From Vibrio splendidus (GTDB taxonomy: Bacteria > Pseudomonadota > Gammaproteobacteria > Enterobacterales > Vibrionaceae), in contig NZ_CP031055.1 in the NCBI RefSeq assembly GCF_003345295.1, forward strand, positions 1,922,001-1,986,000: 64,000 bases of DNA. The letters are read 5' to 3'. Positions 51,523-61,230 of the stretch are shown here, in pieces; position 1 is the stretch's first letter, and the number at the start of each line of letters is the position of its first letter. Under the pieces are notes generated by a model. The model was not told where the DNA came from and made no database searches. It saw nothing but the letters and a program-made list of their open reading frames with translations. A program made the translations under genes and the position numbers.

Positions 51523-54063
51523 CTAGGCCATAGGTAAATTTACAGTAATGATATTGATGACATCTTGTGTAGGTGGTACTCCTAAAGAAACCTGCTCTAG
51601 CGCTTTATCGACTTGTTCAGTAAGTTCAGCGTTGTTCATAGGTTCAACGTGGACACGTAGGCTCTCTAGTGCAAATTGAATCAGTTCTAGGTTGTTGTCT
51701 TCTAGCGCCACATACAGCGTCACTAACAGCTCTTCGGTGTTATCTTTATTTCGCAGATCAGGTTTAGGCAGTGACTCACTTTTACTTTTCGAGTTGTGTT
51801 TTTTTACATCCTGGCTTTCGAGAGCATCCGCTTTTACTTCATGGTATTGGTAAAGCTTATTTGAATAGCGGAACAACGCGTCATCCAGTTCACGCTCATC
51901 AATCGGCTTAGCGATAATGTAGTCCACACCCGCCCCGAGCATACGTTCGCGAGTCTCTTTAAAGACATCAGCCGTACAACCAAATACCAGTACCGATGAC
52001 ACATCACCTATCAAAGCACGAATCGCAGTGGTTGATTCAACGCCATCCATCACAGGCATATGGTTATCCATGAGTACCAAATCAAAGCGCTCGGCAACCA
52101 CTGCTTGTATTGCAAGTTCACCATTTTCGACGCTCTTACAGGTGAAACCTTTGCTGCTCATGAAGGTTTCAATGATCACCGTATTCGTTCGGTTATCCTC
52201 GACAATCAATACTTTTAAGCCTGAGTAGTCCAACTTCTTATGTGGCAAACTCTCTATCTCACCAGGCTGACATGGCTGAATCTTCAATCGAACATCAAAG
52301 CTCGTGCCTATCCCTTCTTCACTGGTAACGGTAATACTGCCATCCATCAATTGGGCAATTTTCTTCACTATCGCTAAGCCAAGGCCTGTACCGCCAAAAC
52401 GTCTTGTGGTCGAAGACTCCGCTTGTTCAAATGGTTTAAAAATACGCTTTTGAGCTTCTTTAGAGATACCAATTCCGGTGTCGCGAACTCGAATACTAAG
52501 ATAGATGTCACTCCCCTCTACGACTTCTTTCAGGTACACCTCGACAAAGCCTCTGGAAGTAAACTTCACCGCGTTGTTCAATAGATTAAACAAGATTTGT
52601 CGTAGACGTGCTTTATCTGAGAAGTACCAACGACCAGAAGGCACCTCAGAGTACACTTTGAATTGCAGCCCTTTCTCGGAAGAGAGTGTGTAGTAGACAC
52701 TGTTGATACTGCCGATGATCGAATCGAGTGGGAAGCGAGTCTCATCAAGATCCAGCCTTCCCTGCTCGATCTTCGAAAAGTCTAAGATCTCGTTGAGTAA
52801 GGTCATCATGTGATCACCGGACTCATACAAACTCTTAAGATGCTTCTCTTGTTCAGAATTTAGAGGCGTTTTAAGCAGGATCTGAGCAGTACCTAATACC
52901 CCATTCATAGGGGTGCGAATTTCATGTGACAGGGTCGCAAGAAAAGCAGTTTTAGCATTGGTGGATGCCTGAGCTTTAACCTTTTCCGCTTCAAGATAAA
53001 TGGTCTTTTCGTTGAAGGTTTTAATCAAATGACCGATTTCGTCATCACTTGAGTAGTCAACATCGATGATTTCGCCTGCTTTCGAGCTATCTACCTGTGC
53101 GGCAATCGTTGTAATTGGGCTAATCAAATAACGGTTCAATAAGTAGTAACCCGCCATCACACAAAGTAGTAATAGCGGAACAATACCGCCCTCAATACTC
53201 ATCACCTGACGAAATACTTCGTCTGCTACACGTGACTTAGAATTAACCACATCCACTTGCCAACCGAAATCACCAAATTGATTGCTACTGATGTAGATCC
53301 CTTCAACGAGATTGAAGTTATGCGAAACCAACACTTGATTGATTTTATCTCTGAGCATAATGCCAAGATTGTATTCTTCGGCGTGGTTCTTGATAAAGCC
53401 TAGCAACTCTTCAAGCGAGAGATCCACCGTCGCAACGCCAGCAAAAATGCCGTCGTAATAATAAGGCGATGAAGCAGTAATCATTCGAACGTGTGTGTAT
53501 GGGTCGATATACACATCGCTCCAAGAGATGGTTCCTTGGTTTTTGTTGACTACAGAGGTGTACCAATACTCTTCTTGATAAGGAACATTTTTAGGATTGT
53601 TGTAAGAAAACAGCTGATCAATTTTTCCATCGTCGGCTTTATTGAAAAAGTGGCTGTTAAGACGCTTTTTAGAGTCAAGCGCATAAGGTTCAGGCCAAAT
53701 TCCGGCACTGACGATCGTATCGTCGCTCGCCGCCAACATCGACTTAAAGAGAGGAATAACATCATCAGTGTTGTGATGTGCTTGAGCAAAGCCAACTAGA
53801 CTATCTACAAAGCCTTGAGAGCTGCTGAGTGGCTCTGTAATCAATGCGGATAAAAGTTGTGTACGCAAGTCGAGGTTTTGTTGTAATTTGGCGCGCACAG
53901 GGGATTCTACGACGTAATACGTCACACTACCGACAATGGCAATAAACATCGCAAGGTATAACCCAAGCGCTACCATACTTTTTTTCTTTAAAGACGACCG
54001 TATCTGCATAATTTTTTTATTGTTTTCTTTTCTGTTAAACCTAGTGTTTATCATCCATGACAT
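51523..54063 (-). CDS. Hybrid sensor histidine kinase with periplasmic dCache domain
   Basis: About 846 aa; numbers below count from a TTG at 54066, one codon before the ATG used here, and MQIRSSLKKKS at 54009 is another possible start. Helices at about 31-52 and 292-312 flank a dCache-like sensor (EEYWYTSVVNKNQGTISWSDVYIDPYTHVRMITAS). Then come a HAMP-like region, HisKA with His381 (ATLSHEIRTPMNG), HATPase (NLLNNAV, FGGTGLGLAIVKKI) and a receiver domain with Asp667 (LVLMDNHMPVMDG). A C-terminal helical tail of about 90 residues resembles an Hpt in size but lacks a clear phospho-His motif. Signal and output partner are unknown. Confidence 0.92.
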   Translation of the reverse strand: MSWMINTRFNRKENNKKIMQIRSSLKKKSMVALGLYLAMFIAIVGSVTYYVVESPVRAKLQQNLDLRTQLLSALITEPLSSSQGFVDSLVGFAQAHHNTDDVIPLFKSMLAASDDTIVSAGIWPEPYALDSKKRLNSHFFNKADDGKIDQLFSYNNPKNVPYQEEYWYTSVVNKNQGTISWSDVYIDPYTHVRMITASSPYYYDGIFAGVATVDLSLEELLGFIKNHAEEYNLGIMLRDKINQVLVSHNFNLVEGIYISSNQFGDFGWQVDVVNSKSRVADEVFRQVMSIEGGIVPLLLLCVMAGYYLLNRYLISPITTIAAQVDSSKAGEIIDVDYSSDDEIGHLIKTFNEKTIYLEAEKVKAQASTNAKTAFLATLSHEIRTPMNGVLGTAQILLKTPLNSEQEKHLKSLYESGDHMMTLLNEILDFSKIEQGRLDLDETRFPLDSIIGSINSVYYTLSSEKGLQFKVYSEVPSGRWYFSDKARLRQILFNLLNNAVKFTSRGFVEVYLKEVVEGSDIYLSIRVRDTGIGISKEAQKRIFKPFEQAESSTTRRFGGTGLGLAIVKKIAQLMDGSITVTSEEGIGTSFDVRLKIQPCQPGEIESLPHKKLDYSGLKVLIVEDNRTNTVIIETFMSSKGFTCKSVENGELAIQAVVAERFDLVLMDNHMPVMDGVESTTAIRALIGDVSSVLVFGCTADVFKETRERMLGAGVDYIIAKPIDERELDDALFRYSNKLYQYHEVKADALESQDVKKHNSKSKSESLPKPDLRNKDNTEELLVTLYVALEDNNLELIQFALESLRVHVEPMNNAELTEQVDKALEQVSLGVPPTQDVINIITVNLPMA

Positions 54064-54147
54064 CAAGCCTTTTTAGATTGAAGCTTGATTGGCACAAGTT
54101 CATTGGTACTATAAGCGCAAATATGTTCCCTTTTACGGTACCTCACT

Positions 54148-54717
54148 TTGACTTTACAAGATATTCTTGCGCTTCCAGAGTTGGAAGGAAAGCTAATCAC
54201 AGAACACAAAACAATGGGCTTTGTCACTGCAATGGCAGCGGCACCTAATGTGTTAACCCCTCATGAGTGGCTGCCGTTCTTATGGGGTGGTGAAGAAGTC
54301 GCACCTTTTACGGATGGTGAGCAACTAGAGAGCTACATTGAAGTTATCATCACGCTTTGGAATAAAACACGTCCTGAGCTAATTGAAGGAACGTGGAGTT
54401 GGCCTGAAGCTTGCCAATTGGATGATGCAGAAGTGGTGAATACCGCTGCTCGCGATTTCTGTGAAGGCTTGCTTCAAGGATGGCAGATCGCCCGTGATGA
54501 CTGGGAAACATTGATGCCTGAAGAGAGCGAAGACAACGCACTCGTGGGCGGCGTGTTACTTTCACTGAGTATGCTTTACGATCCAGAAACGTCAATTGCG
54601 ACACTTGCAGAGCAAGGCATCGAAGGCCTAGAGCAATTTGAAGAGATCTTTAACGCTGTTCCTGTAATGCTTTGCGGATTAACGCAGCGTGGTATTGCAC
54701 TGGCTGAAGCTCAATAA
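54148..54717 (+). CDS. UPF0149 / YecA-like family protein
   Basis: 189 aa. The only in-frame start that keeps the conserved N-terminus (TLQDILALPELEGKLITEHKTMGFVTAMAAAPNVLTPHEWLPFLWGG) is a TTG at 54148; no upstream in-frame ATG or GTG exists before non-coding sequence. A helical UPF0149 domain follows (WPEACQLDDAEVVNTAARDFCEGLLQGWQIARDDWETLMP). No SEC-C zinc tail is present, unlike YecA. Family function is unknown. It diverges from the hybrid kinase. Confidence 0.85.
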   Translation: MTLQDILALPELEGKLITEHKTMGFVTAMAAAPNVLTPHEWLPFLWGGEEVAPFTDGEQLESYIEVIITLWNKTRPELIEGTWSWPEACQLDDAEVVNTAARDFCEGLLQGWQIARDDWETLMPEESEDNALVGGVLLSLSMLYDPETSIATLAEQGIEGLEQFEEIFNAVPVMLCGLTQRGIALAEAQ

Positions 54718-54738
54718 AAGTTAGCTTTATACTGACCC

Positions 54739-54766
54739 AAAAGGCCTCACAATGAGGCCTTTTTTC
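54739..54766 (+). terminator. Intrinsic terminator, bidirectional
   Basis: AAAAGGCCTCA / TGAGGCCTTTT with a 3-base loop and a T-run, between convergent genes. Confidence 0.92.
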
Positions 54767-54794
54767 GTTTTTGGACGAGATTAAAATAGTAGCT

Positions 54795-55826
54795 CTAGAA
54801 GCCTTTCCAATCGAAGTCATCAATTCGCTCGTCGGCGATATAAAATAGTTTAGTACCGCTGCTGACAACTTGGTCTAGTTCTGGGTTAAGTTCAATACCA
54901 CTCCCCGTATCAATCGCGATCAGCGTTGCTTTGTACTTCTCTTTAAACACAGAGAAAATAGGCGCGACGGTGACAGGCTCAGCATCTTCAGGGAAATACG
55001 TTGAATATTGTGTCATACCTCTTGTGGAGCTCAATAGCTCTTGATGAAGCGCACTTGAACCTGGGTCTACCGCAGCCTTTGCTAGCATCTCTGCACCCAC
55101 AGCCGGAATACATTCAGAGTTTGGACAATGTTTGTGTAGCAGGTCGCTCAACGCTTCATCTTTAAAATAAACCAGTAAGTGAGCTTTCGGATTTCGGTTA
55201 GCACAGTAAAGTGCTGCAGACAGGGTAATGTCGTCTTCCGGGTTATCAATCAGGATGCAACTCGCAGACTCAATACCCGTTTTCTCCATCTCTTTGCCAT
55301 CTGTGTAGCTGTTTACTTTGACGAAATTGATTTCGCCGGGTAACGGGTTTTCGATATCTGAACGAGTACATAATACGATTGGTCGCTTACCCGTTTCTTC
55401 GTGTTGCAGCATGCGGATGAGGTGAATAGTTCTTTGTTCATTCCATCCCAGCATCAAAATGTGGTTGTCCACTCTAACTCTCCTTTTTCCTAGCAAGCCT
55501 GCTCGCCAATATTCAACACCTTCGGTTGCAACCTTACCGAGCAAAGCTGCGAAAAGGCTCAGCCCACCGGGAATAACAAATAGGATTACAATCCATCGAC
55601 CTGCATCCGTTGTCGGTGACAGATCTCCGTAACCAACGGTTGACGCTGTCACGACCAGATAATAGGCAAATGTTGTGATTGAGTTGGTTAAATCCGTTTC
55701 ACCAGCGACGTACAGCATCGACCACGACAAGAATATGTAGCCTAGAAACGTAAACAGTAAGTTTTTGCCATTCAAAACAAAGATGTTTGCTTTGATCCAG
55801 CGTTTGAGTTGTAACCAGATTATCAT
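54795..55826 (-). CDS. Potassium channel with cytoplasmic RCK/TrkA-N domain
   Basis: 343 aa. Two membrane helices with the pore signature TASTVGYGDLSPTTDAG near residues 60-76, giving the TVGYGD K+ selectivity filter. It is followed by a TrkA-N/RCK-type domain (NHILMLGWNEQRTIHLIRMLQHEETGKRPIVLCTR, CILIDNPEDDITLSAALYC) and a C-terminal RCK-C-like part. The glycine-rich NAD-binding motif is degenerate (MLGWNEQ), so the ligand is uncertain. Probably an inner-membrane ligand-gated K+ channel. Confidence 0.9.
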   Translation of the reverse strand: MIIWLQLKRWIKANIFVLNGKNLLFTFLGYIFLSWSMLYVAGETDLTNSITTFAYYLVVTASTVGYGDLSPTTDAGRWIVILFVIPGGLSLFAALLGKVATEGVEYWRAGLLGKRRVRVDNHILMLGWNEQRTIHLIRMLQHEETGKRPIVLCTRSDIENPLPGEINFVKVNSYTDGKEMEKTGIESASCILIDNPEDDITLSAALYCANRNPKAHLLVYFKDEALSDLLHKHCPNSECIPAVGAEMLAKAAVDPGSSALHQELLSSTRGMTQYSTYFPEDAEPVTVAPIFSVFKEKYKATLIAIDTGSGIELNPELDQVVSSGTKLFYIADERIDDFDWKGF

Positions 55827-55948
55827 TCGAGCCCCAATCTTAATCTCTTACTTACATGCTAGAAAAAATACGCGATATCAACAAGATATATCATCAGAAA
55901 AAGATACATAAGAACAACATTGATATCGATAGCCAATATTCAGATACA

Positions 55949-55973
55949 AAAAAACCAGCACTCGGCTGGTTTC
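55949..55973 (-). terminator. Intrinsic terminator after nadA
   Basis: On the minus strand AAACCAGC and GCTGGTTT arms around a 5-base loop are followed by a T-run (seen as aaaaaaa on the plus strand). Confidence 0.85.
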
Positions 55974-56036
55974 TCTCTTGATGGTAAAGCAGAACAGTGA
56001 TTAAGCTGGACTGCTTATATCATCACGACAACGAAA

Positions 56037-57098
56037 TTAAGCGTTGCCTTTAACCTGTAGGTTAAGCTGTTCAGCGAAATCTAGCATGCGGTTCAGTGGG
56101 ATAAGAGACTTAACACGTAGTTCGTCAGAAACGAAGATTTCGTGTTGCTCACCACCATGCTCAAGTGCATTTTCAATCGCTTCAAGGCCATTCATAGCCA
56201 TCCAAGGACAATGTGCGCAGCTGCGACAAGTTGCACCAGCACCCGCAGTCGGCGCTTCAATCAGCTCTTTTTCAGGAACCAATTGCTGCATCTTAAAGAA
56301 GATACCTTTGTCTGTCGCGACAATCATCTGTGGATGAGGAAGCTCTTTCGCCTTCTTGATCAGTTGGCTTGTTGAGCCTACAGCATCAGCCAGTTCAACC
56401 ACGCTTGCTGGTGATTCTGGGTGAACCAAAATAGCCGCTTCTGGGTAGACCGATTTCATTTTCTTCAAAGCATCAGCTGAGAATTCATCATGAACGATAC
56501 ACTCACCTTGCCAAAGCAACATGTCAGCGCCAGTTTGATTTGCAATGTAAGAACCTAGGTGGCGGTCTGGCCCCCAAATAATGGGTTTGCCTTCAGCGTC
56601 CAGGCTTTCAACGATTTCTAAAGCGATGCTCGACGTAACCACCCAGTCTGCACGAGCTTTAACCGCTGCAGAGGTGTTCGCGTATACAACCACGGTGTGG
56701 TCGGGGTGAGCATCACAAAATTCTGCAAATTTGTCAGCAGGACAACCCAGATCAAGTGAACATTCAGCTTCAAGCGTTGGCATTAAAATGCGTTTTTCAG
56801 GGGTAAGGATCTTTGCAGATTCACCCATAAAACGAACACCAGCGATAATCAAAGTGCTTGCTGAATGACGGTTACCAAACTTAGCCATTTCTAATGAATC
56901 GCCAACGAAACCACCAGTTTCTTCTGCCAGAGCCTGAATTTCAGGATCGGTGTAGTAGTGTGCAATTAGAACTGCATCTTTTTCTTGAAGTAGTTTTTTG
57001 ATGTTTGCGATGTGGGCCTGTTTCTGAGCGTCGCTCAATGGAACTGGCTTAGGCGGAAACGGGTAAACTGTATCGATTTTATCTAGTATATGACTCAT
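56037..57098 (-). CDS. nadA: Quinolinate synthase A
   Basis: 353 aa from the ATG at 57096-57098 (MSHILDKIDTVYPFPPKP); a TTG further upstream is less likely. It condenses iminoaspartate and dihydroxyacetone phosphate to quinolinate for NAD synthesis using a [4Fe-4S] cluster. Candidate cluster cysteines lie in LEAECSLDLGCPADKF, in QGECIVHDE and in SCAHCPWMAMN. It follows the tol-pal operon on the same strand after a terminator, as in many gammaproteobacteria. Confidence 0.96.
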   Translation of the reverse strand: MSHILDKIDTVYPFPPKPVPLSDAQKQAHIANIKKLLQEKDAVLIAHYYTDPEIQALAEETGGFVGDSLEMAKFGNRHSASTLIIAGVRFMGESAKILTPEKRILMPTLEAECSLDLGCPADKFAEFCDAHPDHTVVVYANTSAAVKARADWVVTSSIALEIVESLDAEGKPIIWGPDRHLGSYIANQTGADMLLWQGECIVHDEFSADALKKMKSVYPEAAILVHPESPASVVELADAVGSTSQLIKKAKELPHPQMIVATDKGIFFKMQQLVPEKELIEAPTAGAGATCRSCAHCPWMAMNGLEAIENALEHGGEQHEIFVSDELRVKSLIPLNRMLDFAEQLNLQVKGNA

Positions 57099-57274
57099 TG
57101 CTCTTGCTCTACGCAACTTCTTCCGAGGATTAGAGTATTCTACACAGGACAGCGATGAGGATCAAAAAGGATTGGTTGCAAGTAGTGACTAGCTAATACT
57201 TAAAACGCATAAACAAGGCGATGTGTTGGCAGCATAAAGAAGATAAGTAGACACAAAACGGGAGTGAACAGGTA

Positions 57275-57302
57275 TAAAAAAGAGGTACCTGAGCACCCCT
57301 AT
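57275..57302 (-). terminator. Terminator after cpoB
   Basis: On the minus strand AGGGGT and ACCTCT pair with one G-U around GCTCAGGT and are followed by TTTTTTAT. It lies just past the cpoB stop, between cpoB and nadA. Confidence 0.65.
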
Positions 57303-57308
57303 TTTGTT

Positions 57309-58097
57309 TTACAAGTGGGTTTTAGCCACTTTAGCCGAAGCACTGTTTGGGTACTCGGTAACGACTTGTTGGTAATATTTCTTAGCTTGCGCCGCGTTGT
57401 TGTTGCGTGCAGCTATGTCACCAAGCTTAACCAGCGCATCTGCTCGCTTATTTGAGTCTTTGTATGACACAACAGCGGCAAAGCTCTTCACGGCTTCTTT
57501 ATCTTGCTTCTTAGCAAAATAAAGCTGACCTAACCAGTAGTGTGAGTTAGGTGTGAAGGTTGAATCTGGGAAGTCTTTTTGAAACTTTTGAAATGCTGCG
57601 ATAGCACCCGTATAGTCTCGTTGCTTTAGAATCATATCTACAGCATTTTGATAAGCGGTTTGCTCATCCACATCAGTACTGAACGTACCAGAAGCGTCTT
57701 TAGAGCCTTCGCTCACCGCTACTGCTACCGTTGCCGTTCCTGCTGCTTTCACCTCGCCTCTCACACGATCCAGTTCAATGAACAGTTCGCGTTGGCGCTC
57801 TAGCATTTGCTTCATATCGTAGCTGTTTCGTTCCAGCTCACCACGAAGTTCACTGATCTCCAGTGCCATGTCGTCGATTTGCTGTTGCATTTGAAGCTGA
57901 ACGAGATTGCGATTTTGAAGCAGGCGCTCTAAACGCTCAATATCTGATTCGTTAGATGCAGACGCTGCTCGAGAGGAAGATGATGAATTGGTTGCGGTGC
58001 TATTGAGATCGGATACTGGAGCTGGTGCAGCGAACGTAGTGTTCGCTGCACTTGCCAGTAACGAAAGCAAAATGACTCGCTTTGTGTTACTGAACAT
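57309..58097 (-). CDS. cpoB: Tol-Pal system coordinator CpoB (YbgF)
   Basis: 262 aa from the ATG at 58095-58097, preceded by GAGGAA nine bases away. Signal peptide to FAAPA near residue 24. A Ser/Asn-rich stretch, a trimerising coiled-coil (about 45-105, IERLERLLQNRNLVQLQMQQQID) and C-terminal TPR repeats (AYQNAVDMILKQRDYTGAIAAFQKFQKDFPDS onward) follow. It links Tol-Pal constriction with peptidoglycan synthesis in the periplasm. Last gene of the tol operon. Confidence 0.94.
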   Translation of the reverse strand: MFSNTKRVILLSLLASAANTTFAAPAPVSDLNSTATNSSSSSRAASASNESDIERLERLLQNRNLVQLQMQQQIDDMALEISELRGELERNSYDMKQMLERQRELFIELDRVRGEVKAAGTATVAVAVSEGSKDASGTFSTDVDEQTAYQNAVDMILKQRDYTGAIAAFQKFQKDFPDSTFTPNSHYWLGQLYFAKKQDKEAVKSFAAVVSYKDSNKRADALVKLGDIAARNNNAAQAKKYYQQVVTEYPNSASAKVAKTHL

Positions 58098-58130
58098 GAG
58101 GCAATTCCTCAATTATATAGTCTACTAAAA

Positions 58131-58673
58131 TTAGTAAACTAGTACTGCGCGACGGTTTTTAGCGTACACATCTTCAGATTGACCTAGAAGAAGTGGCTTC
58201 TCTTCACCGTAGCTTACGATAGAGATTTGGTCTGCTTGAACACCTAGAGCTTGTAGGTATTTCGCTACAGCTTGTGCACGACGCTCGCCAAGTGCGATGT
58301 TGTACTCAGGAGTACCGCGTTCGTCAGCGTGACCTTCGATAGTAACGTTCATGTCAACGTTGTTGCTTAGGTAAGCTGCGTGAGCTGCTAGAATTTCTTC
58401 ATAGTCGCCAGCGATAGTAGAGTTATCGAATGCAAAGTAGATTGTTTGAGTTTCGCGTAGCGCTTGCTCTTTAAGCTCTTGCTCAGACAGTTGAGCGTTA
58501 GCATCAATTGGCGTTACAACAGTTGTGTCTACGTTGCCTTCTGAACCTGAAGTTGTTTGGTTGCTTTCAGTACCTGAAGTTGCAGATGTTGCTTCATCAG
58601 TTGAGCTACATGCCGTTACTGCCATCACTGGTAGTGCAATCATCAAGCCTTTAAGAACTTTGTTAAGTTGCAT
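58131..58673 (-). CDS. pal: Peptidoglycan-associated lipoprotein
   Basis: 180 aa. Lipoprotein signal with lipidated Cys22 (VTACSSTDEA), a Thr/Ser-rich linker, and an OmpA-type peptidoglycan-binding domain (IYFAFDNSTIAGDYEEILAAHAAYL, VTIEGHADERGTPEYNIALGERRAQAV). It anchors the outer membrane to the wall and binds TolB. It lies between tolB and cpoB. Confidence 0.97.
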   Translation of the reverse strand: MQLNKVLKGLMIALPVMAVTACSSTDEATSATSGTESNQTTSGSEGNVDTTVVTPIDANAQLSEQELKEQALRETQTIYFAFDNSTIAGDYEEILAAHAAYLSNNVDMNVTIEGHADERGTPEYNIALGERRAQAVAKYLQALGVQADQISIVSYGEEKPLLLGQSEDVYAKNRRAVLVY

Positions 58674-58784
58674 CTTTTTTTCCTTACGTTATCAAACTTA
58701 GTTTCTACAGCGACTAAGTGCTATAGATAGTTAATTGCCACAATAGTTAACACTATCAATAGCTAAAAGAATTTATCACTTCAA

Positions 58785-60137
58785 CTAGAGGAACGGTGAC
58801 CATGCAGGCGCTCTTACACGTCCGTTGGTTGCCGGTAATCTAGCTTTAAAACGGCCATCGATAGAAACCATCGATAGTACGTTAGTTTTGTTGTAAATAG
58901 AGCTATAGATAACCATACCTCCATTCGGTGCAATACTTGGAGATTCATCTAACAATGTCTTTGTTAGCACCTGAACCGCACCGGTTTCCAAATCTTGCTT
59001 AGCCAAGTTAAAACCTGAGTTGCTACGATTGACCATAATCAGGAATCGTCCGTCAGGGGTGATCTGGCCACCTAAGTTTTGGCTACCTTGCCAAGTAATA
59101 CGAGAAGTCGAATTATTGGACAAATTTACATTATAAATCTGTGGTTTACCACCACGATCCGATGTGAAAATAAGAGACTTGCCATCTGGGTGCCAGAATG
59201 GTTCCGTGTTATTAGAACGGCCACGAGTAATTTGAGTCAGCTTACGGCTAGCAAGGTCAAGAGTGTACACCTGAAGGCTGCCTGTTTTCGACAATACCAA
59301 TGCCAATGTCTTACCATCTGGCGAGAATCTTGGCGCACCATTATGACGAGGGTATGACGTTACTTTCTCACGCTCACCCGTGTAAATATTCATGATGAAT
59401 ATTTCAGCTTGGCCATTTTGGAAACTCACATAAGCAAGCTTTTTGCCGTCTGGTGACCATGCCGGTGACATTAGAGGTTGCTTAGAACGAAGTACCAAGC
59501 GCTCGTTAAAACCATCGTAGTCAGCAACACGAAGTTGGTATGGGTATTTATCTTTGTCGTTCACTACCACATAAGAAATACGAGTTAAGAACGCACCTTT
59601 CTCGCCAGTCAGTTCTTCATAAACTAAATCAGAAATACGGTGTGCATACTCTCTCAAGCGTTTACCAGGAACTGTCGCTTTCTTATTGAACAACACGTGG
59701 TCTTTAGAAAGTACCAGTTGGCCCTCATCACTTAACGCACGGCTTTGTCCTTTGGTCAGTTGACCACGAACAATGTCAATCAACTGGTAGTTGACTACAT
59801 ATTGCCCTTCAGCATTTTTAGTGATGCTACCTGTTAGCAGTGAATCAACGCCTAAGTTAGTCCAAGCATCAAAATCCACCTCACTTTCGCTGTAAGGCGT
59901 CTGTGGCATTTTGCTTGTTGCAACTGGGCTAAATTTACCACTGCGTTGTAAGTCAGAAGCAATAACCGCTGATACATCGTGTGGCAATGGCTCTGCGCCT
60001 TCCCAACGGAAAGGGACAATAGCGATAGGTCTTGCGGAGTTAATACCGTCTGTAATAACCAGCTCCAGTGCCGCGTGTGCAAACTGGCTGCTTGTAGCTA
60101 TTAAGAAAACAAAACTCAGTAATAGTTTCTTTAACAC
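58785..60137 (-). CDS. tolB: Tol-Pal translocation protein TolB
   Basis: 450 aa. Signal peptide to AHAALE near residue 22, an N-terminal D1 domain (ITDGINSARPIAIVPFRWEG) and a six-bladed beta-propeller with repeated SPDGKKLAYVSFQNG, SPDGKTLALVLS, HPDGKSLIFTSDRGG and APNGGMVIYSS blades. It interacts with Pal and TolA in the periplasm. The gene order matches the standard operon. Confidence 0.97.
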   Translation of the reverse strand: MLKKLLLSFVFLIATSSQFAHAALELVITDGINSARPIAIVPFRWEGAEPLPHDVSAVIASDLQRSGKFSPVATSKMPQTPYSESEVDFDAWTNLGVDSLLTGSITKNAEGQYVVNYQLIDIVRGQLTKGQSRALSDEGQLVLSKDHVLFNKKATVPGKRLREYAHRISDLVYEELTGEKGAFLTRISYVVVNDKDKYPYQLRVADYDGFNERLVLRSKQPLMSPAWSPDGKKLAYVSFQNGQAEIFIMNIYTGEREKVTSYPRHNGAPRFSPDGKTLALVLSKTGSLQVYTLDLASRKLTQITRGRSNNTEPFWHPDGKSLIFTSDRGGKPQIYNVNLSNNSTSRITWQGSQNLGGQITPDGRFLIMVNRSNSGFNLAKQDLETGAVQVLTKTLLDESPSIAPNGGMVIYSSIYNKTNVLSMVSIDGRFKARLPATNGRVRAPAWSPFL

Positions 60138-60149
60138 AAGTTCGTCCTT

Positions 60150-61217
60150 TTACTCTGGTGATACAGTTAAGTTAATGTCTTTCAGTGATTTCACAATGTC
60201 TGGGTCTTTCGGCAACGGGTAAGATTGCACTTGCGCCACAGCACGCTTGGTTGCTGCACATAAACGGCTATCGCCATCTAAGATACTTAAGCTACCCAAT
60301 ATCGCGTTAGAGCCCGTTGGAATCAGCTTAAGGTTCACTCGACATGAGCGTCCTCTATAGCTGTCTTCTAACAACAGGTTCTGCTGAATCAGTTGGGTAT
60401 AAATAGCACCGTAACGCTGTGCTTCATCACTAATAAACTGTTGTCTTGCTGAAGAGTTTTGAGTCGATTCAGTCTCCAGTCCAGCAAAGATGTCGTTCAA
60501 TGCTGCTTCTTGCTGTTTACGCTCTTTTTCAGCTCTTGCTGCAGCTTCTTTTGCTTTGCGCGCTTTCTCCGCTGCGGCTGCCGCTTCTTTCTCTTTCGCT
60601 ATACGTTGCTTTTCAGCACGTTCAGCGGCTTCTTTTTCTTTACGAGCTTTATCTGCAGCTTCTTTCGCGGCTTTCTCTTTTGCCACGCGTTCTTGTTCAG
60701 CTTTAGCAATCGCCACTTCTTTGGCTTTGCGCTCTTTTTCTGCTTTCACAACCGCTGCTTCTTTCAATTTACGATCAGCTTCTGCTTTAGCGGCTTTCTT
60801 TTGTTCTTGCTTTAAACGAGCCTCTTCAACTTTACGTTGTTTTTCATTCTCAACTCGACGCTTTTCAGCTTCGCGAGCGGCTTTCGCTTCTTTAGCCTGC
60901 TTTTCTTTCAGCTTTCGAATGTTCTCTTCTTCAGCTTTACGATTTTTTTCAAGTCGTTCGCTTTCACGTCTTAGTTTGTCTAGACGCTCTTGCTCTTTCT
61001 TACTCGCTGCTTCTCTTTGCTGGCGAATCTGTTGAGCTTGTTGGCGAACCAACTGAGGATCAATCACCACGGCTTGAACCATCTGCCCAGTAGGCTTTGG
61101 TTCCGACATCGTGAAATCCGCCCCCCAAATAAGCGCAACGAATAAGATGACGTGCAGCCCAAGAGAGATAAGAAGCGGTGATCTAAAATTATGGGATTTC
61201 TTATTATTCGCTTTCAT
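60150..61217 (-). CDS. tolA: TolA, inner-membrane-to-envelope spanning protein
   Basis: 355 aa. One N-terminal membrane helix (SPLLISLGLHVILFVALIWGADF), a long Ala/Lys/Glu/Arg-rich helical domain II (about 65-240) and a C-terminal domain III (YTQLIQQNLLLEDSYRGRSCRVNLKLIPTGSNAILGS) with a second Cys in SRLCAATK, forming the conserved disulfide. It transmits proton-motive force from TolQR to TolB-Pal. Long open frames opposite domain II are composition artefacts. Confidence 0.97.
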   Translation of the reverse strand: MKANNKKSHNFRSPLLISLGLHVILFVALIWGADFTMSEPKPTGQMVQAVVIDPQLVRQQAQQIRQQREAASKKEQERLDKLRRESERLEKNRKAEEENIRKLKEKQAKEAKAAREAEKRRVENEKQRKVEEARLKQEQKKAAKAEADRKLKEAAVVKAEKERKAKEVAIAKAEQERVAKEKAAKEAADKARKEKEAAERAEKQRIAKEKEAAAAAEKARKAKEAAARAEKERKQQEAALNDIFAGLETESTQNSSARQQFISDEAQRYGAIYTQLIQQNLLLEDSYRGRSCRVNLKLIPTGSNAILGSLSILDGDSRLCAATKRAVAQVQSYPLPKDPDIVKSLKDINLTVSPE

Positions 61218-61230
61218 GAATGCTACGGAG

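Noticed and set aside
60490..61035. 181-aa Ser/Ala/Phe-rich ORF on the plus strand
   Set aside because: It lies opposite the Lys/Glu/Ala-rich domain of tolA and is a composition artefact.
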